Shown: in pieces, positions 55,190 through 64,000 of the stretch
How positions within the stretch are numbered: the first letter of the stretch is position 1
Layout: each line of letters opens with the position of its first letter
DNA from: Camellia lanceoleosa
Taxonomy: Eukaryota; Streptophyta; Magnoliopsida; Ericales; Theaceae
Direction of reading: 5' to 3'
Assembly (NCBI GenBank): GCA_025200525.1
Contig: CM045759.1
Span: 992,001-1,056,000 of the forward strand
Length of the DNA: 64,000 nt
Translations under genes and position numbers: made by a program
The notes under the pieces: model-generated
Databases searched by the model: none
Seen by the model: the letters and a program-made list of their open reading frames with translations, nothing else
Told to the model about the DNA's origin: nothing

Positions 55190-56331
55190 ACCTAGTGTGA
55201 CTAACCTTCTCCTCCTATAAAAAATTTGTAAATTTGTAAATCTTTTGTTACAATACCCTCATTTGGCATGGGGTTACCAAATTAAAATAGTCACAAAAAA
55301 ATAAAATATATTAAAAAATTAATAAGATAAAACGTCATATCCAAATCATAATTATTTTATTTTTTCTTTTACAAAATTCAAAAAAATTAAAAAAATCCAA
55401 ACCAAAGAAGACTTTTTAATCCTATGCTAAAATAATCAAAAAAAAAATAAAAAGCTAACGCGCTTTCCAAACGAAGCCGGTGTATTATTCAAATAATTCA
55501 CCTTTGTAAATATGAAAATATCATTATTGTATGAAATGAATAAAAAAATTTTATGCATGCGTTTACGAAAAGACAAAATTATAGTAAGAAAGAAAGAATT
55601 CAAAGTAATTTGGATGATATATTCTTGGACAACGCAAGTAAATTGTATGCCTTCTCCAATGAATGATCAACAATTTGTTTTTCACTATTTTAATTTTTTT
55701 TTTTGGTATTAGATTATTGAGGTGGAGTATAATACAAATGATCGATAGGCTAGTAGGTGCCAACCTAGTTGGGATGTATTTGACCTATAGTGATGTAATT
55801 GATATACCATTATCAATAATCTACATCTATTTTATTTAATGATATAAATTTTTGTAATATTTTATTTCATTTTGAAAGAAAAGTTATTCATTCAATAAAT
55901 GTTATCTATTTAATTTAATGATTGTAATATTGAAAGTTTCATTTTGATACATATAAAATTATTTATTTTAAAAGAAGAAAATTACAAAATTTCATATTTT
56001 TTTAGTCATAACAAAAAAAATAAAAAAATAAAAAAGACACACATAATTAAAGTTAAATACCACCACATAAAACATAATCAAACATTTTATTAATCTTAAC
56101 TAAAATACTCTAGTAAAAATTTTCTTTTATTTTTTATCCCTCATAAATAATCTATATATGTAATATATTTATTGTTTATTTTTTACTAAAAAAAGGCTTG
56201 GACCGCAATCCAGGGCCAGAGCCCTAGCCTTAGGCCCTAATCTGAGTGGGACTGGGATTAAGTCTGAGCCCCACTTTTCAGCCCACAACTGGTCTAAAAA
56301 AAGGTAGGAGCCCCGTGTGGCCGAGTAGTAG
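55190..56331. other. AT-rich spacer with one copy of a repeat also found at 59.1-60.1 kb
   Basis: At 55247-55545 there is a relative of the 59.1-kb repeats (CCTCATTTGGCATGGGGTTACC, then CCAAACGAAGCCGGTGTATT). The rest is AT-rich without a gene. TGGCCGAGTAGTAG just before the next LTR resembles part of a tRNA by chance only. Confidence 0.5.
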
Positions 56332-58455
56332 TGTAACGCCCTCAAATAATACATATAAACCCAACATTCATGACATCCATAGATATAGGAAAATAAAGCA
56401 TATTTCCATTTATCAGAGTATTTATTACAAAAGTATTACATGTTGACAACAAAAGTAAATGCCCCACGGGCTTACAACTTTCCAAGCTAACACTTGGTTA
56501 CAAAAAGAGAGTACTAACTCAAAACACGTTAAGCCCTCTGCTTGAATTTACATGTAATACCAGAATAACAAAACAACCAAAAGAGTCTTCAACTCCCAAA
56601 ACTTTCCAAGCTACGCCCTTGGAGGTGGCATATCACCTGAACCTGAAAATGATGTCCCATATAGGGTAAGCCAATGCCCAGTAGAGATATACTAAACCAA
56701 TTATGAGAAATAACTAAAACATTAGTATTCGATAAAAGGCTAACACTTGTAAACCAACTTACAACACTTCACAGTTTCATGACAAATAGTCCATGTTTTA
56801 TTCCACTTTCCTTTACTTATCAAATTTTCAATTTATATAAACATGGCTCATTATCTAGCCAACAATTAAATGAGACTACAACTCATATTAAAACACTTCC
56901 AATACTTTAATTATCTACGTTATGCAAACGTAATTAGAATTTCGGGACTTTCATTCTGGACATTCCGGCCAACTTAGTTATCAATGGCGTCCATCCCTTA
57001 TCTCCTCCCAAACAGGTTTGAGAGTACATCCCCTATCTCCTCTCAAACCATGGAGTACATCCCCTATCTCCTCCCAAACAATATACATATACAATGTATT
57101 TAAACATTTATCATATACAATGATCAACCAATACACATATTCGATGTATTATTTCAACCATCATATTCAATGACATATTCTAGGTGATTAGTTTTAGTTT
57201 TCCCTAATCATCATACAGTGTCTACAACAATCAAGACTATCCTCCACCGATAGCCCAAAGTAGTTATCTCTAAACAGATAATAAACTTATCAAACAGATA
57301 AAATATCAACATTTTCATAGGTGAGTGATTTATTTATCCAACTCCACCATTCAATCTTATAATATCCCAATTTCATAATTTCTAACTCAATTTCACATTC
57401 TCATAATTTCTCAAATTAATTATACAAATTAATTAGTCACATTAAATTAGAGATTTTTCCCTTTTTTCCCAACGTTAGCCCTAAGGCTCATTTCCATCAA
57501 TTCAACAACAATAATTCAATTTTTCATAGTCTCACATATACATGGATTTTAACATTTGACAACCCCCTTTTTATAACTTTAAATCAAGCCCTAACTTTCC
57601 CAAATTTACTATAATCTACCATTTATACAAAATACATAATATCTATGTCAAAACCCATAGAAAGGAGTAGGTTATCCCTACCTCAAAAGAAAAGACCCAA
57701 AGGAGATGATGAGAAACTCGAATGTGCTCCAAACCCAATGATTTTCAGATCCAAATGAAGATCAAGCCAAGCTCCACACTTTATATAAAGGAACTAGGGT
57801 AGAAGATCACTAGAGATAGATGATTTCATAGAGAGAACTTGTATTCTAGAGAGAGGAGCTCTCAAATGAAGGTTTTGAAAAGTTAGAGAGAGAGAGAGAG
57901 TGGGTCGAAAAAGTGATTTAAAATGACACAGTCGCAATCTGATATACGTATAGTCCGCTCGAGCGGGGAATAGGACGCTCGAGCGTAAGACACAAAAACT
58001 AAACCCGCTCAAGCGCAAATATACCCGCTCGAGCACCAAGGCGCAACAGCAAAGCACTACCCGCTCAAGCACAAACAAACCCGCTCGAGCGTAGAATACA
58101 CTCCTCCAGTACTTTTACAGACTTCGAACACCCGCTCGAGCGCAGGATACCCGCTCGAGCTCAGAAGCGCTCGAGCGTGAAAAACACCTCTGCAGTATAT
58201 TTGCAGACGCACAAAATGCTGAAAGGATGCAAACTCCGCTCGAGCGCAATAAGACCCGCTCGAGCGGATCATCAAAAATTTGGGCAACAAGATTAGAGAC
58301 CTAAACTCAACCAACCTGTTCAAAACACGCCCAAGACATTTCTAAACTCAAATACAAAGAATTAAAGGACGGAAAGAAACATATACAACAACAGACATCT
58401 ATGGAACCGAGTCCGGAGTACAATAACCAATGGAGGAAAAATCAGGATCGCTATA
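56332..58455 (-). mobile_element. Solo LTR of the gypsy CGCTCGAGCG group (copy 3)
   Basis: TGTAACGCCC (plus strand, left) to GATCGCTATA (right) are the expected inverted LTR ends. AGTAG at 56327-56331 and 58456-58460 is an exact 5-bp TSD. A palindrome array lies at 57953-58270, with a TATACGTATATC-like motif next to it (57941-57953). No internal region is present. Confidence 0.9.
57953..58270. repeat. CGCTCGAGCG array in LTR copy 3
   Basis: About a dozen palindromes or variants (CGCTCAAGCG, CGCTCGAGCA) are spaced 15-50 bp apart. Confidence 0.85.
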
Positions 58456-58460
58456 AGTAG

Positions 58461-59065
58461 GCCAGCCTAGCCCAAGCCCGATTGAAATTATACCCCTTCT
58501 GTCATATTATTATTCTTACATTTAATAATTATTTTATAAAAAAATTATAAAATTAATTAAAATAGTTTAGAAAATCCTAAACGGGCCCTTTAGAAATGTA
58601 AATTTATTTATTATTATTGAGAGTGGTAAAGTTTAATTTACCCAAATAATAACAAATCAATAATATTAAATACTAAAAAAAGATCCAAAAAATAAAAAGT
58701 GTCAATGATATTCATTTGGAAAGTGCTTCATATAGAACCAAATTTGAAGCTACAGCACATATATTGAGTTGTTTTGAAAAGATGGTTAAAAAATAATTTT
58801 TAAATTTTTTTAAAAAAAATATATAAAAAATATGAGAAATGATATAATTTAAAATAAATTAAAAATTAAAAAATAATTTTGAAAAACCATCTTCCTTAAA
58901 ACAACCCATTATACTTTTTGAAGATTTTGTGGTGGGCTACATATGTTTTTGTCCATAGCAAAGAGAAGAATTGAAATGGATCCCCACACTGGTTTTGCAA
59001 GATTCAATAGTGATGGTCAGCTTTACTTATAAATTTATTTATTTAATTGACTTGACTTTTATTAT
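58461..59065. other. AT-rich spacer
   Basis: No gene is seen. A 40-bp AT-rich block (AAAAATAATTTTTAAATTTTT-type) recurs. Confidence 0.35.
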
Positions 59066-60125
59066 AGTACCCTCATTTGGCATGGATTACCAAACTAAAA
59101 TAGTTACAAAAAGATAAAATATGTTAAAAGATTAATAAGATAAAATGTAATATTTAAATCATAATTATTTTATTTTTTCCATTACAAAAGTAAAAGAAAA
59201 CAAAAAATTCAATCCAAACAAGAATTTTTAGTTTGTTCAAAAAAAAAAAAAAAAAAAACAAGACTTTTTAGTCCTATGCTAAAATAATCAAAAAACTAAC
59301 GCACTTCCCAAATGAAGCTGGTGTATTATTCAAATAATTCACCTTTTTAAATATGAAAATATCATTATTCTATGAAATGAATAAAAAAATTATAGATAAA
59401 TGTATATTATTTTCTATGTATATTATTTAATTTTTTGATAAATGATCCATATGTTAAAAAGTATTAAAAAAAAAAAAAAAAGAGCAAATGGAATGATTAA
59501 AGGGAAGGAGAGAGGTCAAACAAATTGAAAAAGAAAAGGATTGAGAATTCTCTGTATGATTTCCCACTGAAAAAGAGGGTAAATTTTGGAGAGATGCGTC
59601 ACCTTCCTAATTTCTATCTTTTGTTACAGTACCCTCATTTGGCATGGGATTATCAAATTAAAATAATCACAAAAAGATAAAATATATTAATAAAATTAAT
59701 AAAATAAAACGTCATATCTAAATCATAATTATTTCATTTTTTCTTTCACAAAATTCAAAAAAATAAAAAAATCCAATCCAAACAAGACTTTTTAGTCCTA
59801 TGCTAAAATAATCAAAAAACTAAAAAGCTAACGTACTTCCCAAACGAAGCCGGTGTATTATTCAAATAATTCACCTTTTTAAATATGCAAATATCATTAT
59901 TGTATGAAATGAATAAAAAAATTATAAATAAATGTATATTACTTAATTTTTTGATAAATGATCCATATGTTAAAAAGGAAAAAAAAAAAAAAAAAAAGCG
60001 AATGGAATGATTATAGGGAAGAAGGGAGGTCATACAAACTGAAAAGGAAAAAGATTGAGAGTTCTCCATATTATTTCCTACTGAAAAAGAGGGTAAAATT
60101 TGGAGAGATGCGTCACCTTCCTAGT
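59066..60125. repeat. Tandem duplication of a roughly 560-bp AT-rich unit
   Basis: Unit 1 (59066-59626) and unit 2 (59629-60125) share the order CCTCATTTGGCATGG, CATCTTA-free AT-rich core, AACGAAGC(C/T)GGTGTATTATTC, a poly-A run, and TTTGGAGAGATGCGTCACC. A partial third copy is at 55247-55545. It is noncoding, perhaps a MITE with flanking host DNA. Confidence 0.75.
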
Positions 60126-60366
60126 TTGCACTAATGCTAACACCTTCCCATTTTCTATTTATTACGTTCCTCTCTGTGTCTCTCTCTCTCTCGCCCTCAT
60201 ATTTAAATGTTCATACATAAATTACACATCTAGTCTAGTATTAAAAGCAACCATAGCTAGGTACACACACACACACCAACAATTCCAATCTAGTTACCAA
60301 CCATAGCTATTGAGAGACTCCCTAAAACCCTTACACGGTCCCTTTGCTACGTCCCATTAATGCGAG

Positions 60367-60514
60367 GTATCATGAAAACAATATCATGAAAAGTATTCAT
60401 GAAGATTCTCTACCCTTGGATTAGATTATAGTATTTGTAGTGTTTTATTGTATGTTATGCATTCACCCTTAGATTAGTTTCATGAAGTTTTTCATGATAT
60501 TTATTTCATGATAC
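60367..60514. mobile_element. Short palindromic MITE in the PME promoter position
   Basis: GTATCATGAAAACAATATCATG (inverted, with few changes, at the right end finishing in TTCATGATAC at 60514) frames a 148-bp element. It ends 22 bp before the PME start codon, so it may have changed that promoter. TSD not clear. Confidence 0.6.
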
Positions 60515-60742
60515 GTAGCATTATATATCATATCAAATGGGTCCTTCACGTCTCTTCATCTTCTTGCTGTTGTTTTTGTCAGTGGTAGTGTGTATGTCAG
60601 CCTCACTGGGTAGCTCTAGTTCTGATTTGGTTGAATCAGAATTCTTGAAGGTTCCAATTTCAGAGTTTGCAAATTCAGTGAGGTCCGCCATCGATCTGGT
60701 ACAGCAGGTGGCCACTCTCGTCTCCACATTCACCGAGTTTGC

Positions 60743-63399
60743 TATAGCGATCCCAGTTTTTCCCTCCATTGAGTATTGTATTCCAGACTTGGTTCCGTAG
60801 ATGTAGGTTGTTGTATTTAGCTTGTTTCCGTCCTTCAAAACTTTGTATTTGAGTTATAGGATGTTTTGGGCAGGTTCGTTTCAAGTTGGTTGTGATTGGA
60901 AGCATATGGTTGCTATCCAGTTTTTAGCCTCTTCGCTCGAGCCAAGACTTTGTAGCTCGAGCGATCCTTGTGTTGTTGCTTCTTCGCTCGAGCGAGGGTT
61001 TGGACGCTTGAGTGAGCTTTTCGTGTCTTCAGGTTTTGTTCAGACGCAGCCTTGGCTCGAGCGAGATGTTCTTTGCTCGAGCGAGCGAGCTGTATGTTTT
61101 GGGCTTCTTTGCTCGAGCGAGAGTTTCTTCGCTCGAGCGTGCTTCTGGGTTGTAGACATGAAGCTTCGTGTTGTTCGCTCGAGCGAGGCTTTGTGCGCTC
61201 GAGCGAGGTTTCTTTGTGTTTGGTCGCTTGAGCGACCACTCCTTCGCTCGAGCGAGGAACGTATATATCAGTTCGCAGCAGCAGCTTCTTCTTCACTTTT
61301 TGATTTCCCTTTTGCCTCAAAACCCTAGATTCAACTCTCTCTCTTTACACTCACCTTCTCTCTAGTGATTGATCTAGTTCTTGGGTGTTCCTACCCTAAT
61401 CTCTTTGTAAGAAAGATAGAGGGTTGCGTGGGCTTCGTTTTGATCCGAAAAACTTTGGGATTGGAGCACTTCCGAGTTTGGCTCTTCTTTCCCTTGGGTT
61501 CTCCATTTGAGGTAGGGATTCTCCTTGTTCTTTTTCAATACGCCGTCTATAGATAGACATGTGGTAGTTTTGTATTGCATGAAAATCATATCATGTCGAA
61601 TTTCTTTGAAAACCATGTGAGGGAACCTAGGGTTGGTTATTTGAGAATGATTATTTTATCATTGATAGTTCTTTGGGCTATTTGGAGTGTAAATTGGCAT
61701 GTTATTGTGGAAAGAAGAAAAAGCCCTAAATTATGTTTTGATTTGGTAAATTAAAATGGAGGGTAGTTGATCAATGTTTGTAAGTCTCTATTGTTAATAT
61801 GAGTTGGGTGAAGGTGTTAATGCCTAAGGGATTAACTATGGCTTTGGGGTTGTTTTGAAATAAATGTATTGAACTGAGTTGGATTATGGTTTTGTGAATG
61901 GGAAAAGTGTTTTTGGGAATAAGTGGTGTAACATGTTGACTTGGAAAGTTTATGAAAGTTGACCTTAAAAATGGAAAATGAAACATTAACTCTATATGAG
62001 TCTCGGAAAATGAATATGGAAATTGGACTATTCTGTCATTGAGTGTTGAATACCCACATTTGGGGTTCTACCTTTACCTATCGTACTAGCGTTGTTGTTG
62101 GGTTTAAGATCTCATAAGAGTTGAGTCTTTATAATAGGTGTATTAAAATCATACATCTAGAGGTTTTGTCCTTGGTCATCGATGGAGGATGACATTGTTG
62201 TATTGGATTGTTGTGTTTGCATTACACCAGCGTTGATTGAATACTATATGTGATGAAGTGCTATGATACATTATATATGTATAATTGTTAGGGAGGAGAT
62301 AGGTGATGTACTCTAGTGTGTGGGAGGAGATAGGGGATGTACTCCACACACCTATGTGTTCATATACTTTAACACGTTGCTTATGTATCTTGTTAGTTCA
62401 TGTGTATGTATTACACTTGTTGGTCATGCTCTATTGTATTGTGATTATTAGTGTTATACACTGCGCTTATAATCAAAGGTACCGTTACCTTCCAGCTAGC
62501 GCCTGGAGAACTGACTTAACCGGTAGAGCAGAGCTTTATTATTTTTGTCTCAGTGTATCTAAGTATATCATGGATTGCGATGGTTACAGTTTTGGAGGGC
62601 CGAGTTGCCTCATTTGTTGATTATATACATGTTGATGATTTGTTATCTCCTTTCTATTAAAGGCATGCATATATAGATATGAATGTATTGGTAATAAACC
62701 AAAATGCCATTATGAGATTTTGGGAAAGTGTGAAGCAAAATTGGGTATTTGAAAGTATGTTTTGAAAAAGGGAAAATCTGTTGTAAGTATGGAAAATAGG
62801 AGAAAAGTAATGGGCTTAGTGGAATTGTTTTCTAAGTTGTTATTGTTATGAAAGTTTGGGAACAAGGGGTAATGAAAAGAAAAGAAAGATGAACCGCTTA
62901 TAACGTTGAATGAAATGGCTGTTTTCGAGAAAAGTTCATTGTATATGTATATTTTGTATAAACTGCCACATTACTATTGTAGTATGATATTGAGCATTCA
63001 TGATCATAACTATCGGTAAGTTGTTATTGTGAAGGATCATGTTGAGATCCCTACTGGACTATATGTTCATCCCACGTTGTTGAATCTTTTTCAGGTATTA
63101 AGCAAGATATGCTACAAGATTTGGATCTTCTTATTTGTTGGCCACGGGGCCTCTTTTGTGTTGGCGAAATGCCATATATGATAAAGGGTTATACCCTTCA
63201 TCTTGATTCTTTAATGATGTAAGCCCTCAGGCAATTTATTTAGAATGCTCATGTTATATCAAATTGCATTCGGATGAGAGAATTGTTATTTATTCCTACT
63301 AGTCGGACTTTTGAGTTTATTTCCGCATGTTATCTATGAAATTGAATTAAGTAATGAATTTGGTAATACTTCCGAGTAATAAAAAGTAGGGGCGTGACA
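60743..63399 (+). mobile_element. Solo LTR (divergent subfamily) inside PME copy C
   Basis: TATAGCGATCCC to GGGGCGTGACA, with TTTGC at 60738-60742 and 63400-63404 as an exact 5-bp TSD. The 2657-bp LTR shares ends and the palindrome array with the main group but differs in the body. A TATATATC motif (61262-61269) follows the array. The tandem block GGAGATAGGGGATGTACTCC is near 62290-62345. Confidence 0.92.
60932..61258. repeat. CGCTCGAGCG array in the divergent LTR within PME copy C
   Basis: About fourteen CTCGAG-centred units (CGCTCGAGCG, TGCTCGAGCG, GGCTCGAGCG) occur. Spacer text CTTCAGGTTTTGTTCAGACGCAG resembles the copia LTR array. The array ends just before TATATATC. Confidence 0.88.
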
Positions 63400-63570
63400 T
63401 TTGCAAATTCAGTGAGTTTGACCATCGAAGTGGTACAACAAGTGGCCTCCCTCATCACTAGATTCGTCGGTGCATTCAGTGATTTTTGCCTTTCTAAGGC
63501 CATTGCTGACTGCTTTGATCTCCTCGATCTCTCCACTGACAAATTGACCCGTACTCTCTCTACTTCTCAG

Positions 63571-64000
63571 TAGGGGTGGGCATAGGGTTATCCGACCCGC
63601 CCAACCCGTCCTACTTTACCCGACCCGCAGACCTTTGGGCGGTTTCACAAACACGTTATGGTCGGGTGCAGTTTGGATTATGGCTGAATTTCGGGTTACG
63701 GGTTTGAACCGAACCTGCCTAATCCGCCCGCTTGAACATAATTTTTTTTTTTAATATGTAAAATCTGGGCCGTTGATCTTTATCTTTGTTCTTTAGTATA
63801 AAAAAAAAAAAAAAAAAAAAAACCTAATCTCTCACAATCAAACACATACATTTGCGCAGCTGGATAGAGCTGAGCTCCTTTTCTCTCATCTCATATCATC
63901 CTCTGTCTCTCTCGTTTTTCATCGCACCGATCGCAACTCTGCTTTCAACTTTCCTTTCTTATCGCCGATCGACCTCTGGTTTGTCATGGCACCAATCGAC
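63571..64000. mobile_element. Left end of a hAT element (continues outside the window)
   Basis: TAGGGGTGGGCA at 63571 is a typical hAT left terminus and interrupts PME copy C. Subterminal CCGACCCGCC repeats follow. The expected 8-bp TSD is CTTCTCAG (63563-63570); the right end is not in the window. An A run lies at about 63800-63822. Confidence 0.7.

Larger units (their letters stand above)
60537..63570 (+). pseudogene. PME pseudogene C, split by a solo LTR and cut by a hAT element
   Basis: The ATG at 60537 opens a clear N-terminal signal peptide (RLFIFLLLFLSVVVC) and the PME pro-region (FANSVRSAIDLVQQVATLV). The frame is interrupted at 60742 by the solo LTR. It resumes at 63400 with FANSVSLTIEVVQQ and LSKAIADCFDLLDL, and is cut again at 63571 by a hAT left end. 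The junctions match the uninterrupted text of copy A, so both insertions can be placed to the base. A working copy would be secreted to the cell wall. No catalytic domain remains in the window. Confidence 0.8.

Noticed and set aside
56303..56331. tRNA-like text GTGTGGCCGAGTAGTAG next to an LTR
   Set aside because: No acceptor stem, anticodon arm or T-arm can be formed on either side of the LTR. The likeness covers only a short D-arm-like string.
62490..62530. tRNA-like text ending GGTAGAGCAGAGC in the LTR of PME copy C
   Set aside because: No cloverleaf can be drawn around it.

Overview
The window is nuclear DNA of a flowering plant, probably a woody eudicot, although the species cannot be read from the sequence. 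It is AT-rich, full of nested transposable elements, and shows no complete, undamaged host gene. The evidence is plant-type Ty3/gypsy and Ty1/copia retrotransposons, solo LTRs with exact 5-bp target-site duplications (TSDs), CACTA and hAT termini, MITEs, and broken pectin methylesterase (PME) gene copies at both ends.

Layout: (1) 1-2.2 kb: the end of a CACTA-like element inserted in a PME pseudogene, a second PME fragment, and a near-perfect inverted repeat (arms of about 150 bp, 17-nt loop) built from the PME catalytic region. (2) 2.66-4.83 kb: an endogenous geminivirus-like segment (3237-4242) holding the N-terminal half of a Rep gene and a complete stem-loop origin with TAATATTAC. It lies between two direct copies of a CACTA terminus. 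(3) 4.8-20.1 kb: an old CACTA-like region with foldback DNA, MITEs, a solo LTR and a small TIR element framed by two long palindromes. (4) 20.5-34.2 kb: a decayed Tat-type Ty3/gypsy element with two RNase H domains and an antisense coiled-coil ORF, interrupted by a hAT element and two solo LTRs. (5) 34.2-40.3 kb: a truncated Ty1/copia element on the minus strand with a duplicated gag segment. (6) 41.1-41.9 kb: an unrecognised locus with a TATA box and two frame breaks. (7) 45.03-54.71 kb: a near-complete but inactivated chromovirus-like Ty3/gypsy element with both LTRs, PBS, PPT and TSD. (8) 54.8-64 kb: MITEs, a duplicated AT-rich repeat, another solo LTR, and a third PME copy split by a solo LTR and by the left end of a hAT element.

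Three observations stand out. First, the geminiviral segment keeps an intact origin hairpin, and its repeat-virus-repeat layout is what integration of a virus/host hybrid circle by one crossover would leave. Second, arrays of the palindrome CGCTCGAGCG lie in every LTR of one gypsy group, in most copies just upstream of a TATA-like motif, and a similar array occurs in the unrelated copia LTR. Third, the PME inverted repeat could be transcribed as a long hairpin RNA matching PME mRNAs. Boundaries and family names come from reading the sequence alone; none was tested by database search.
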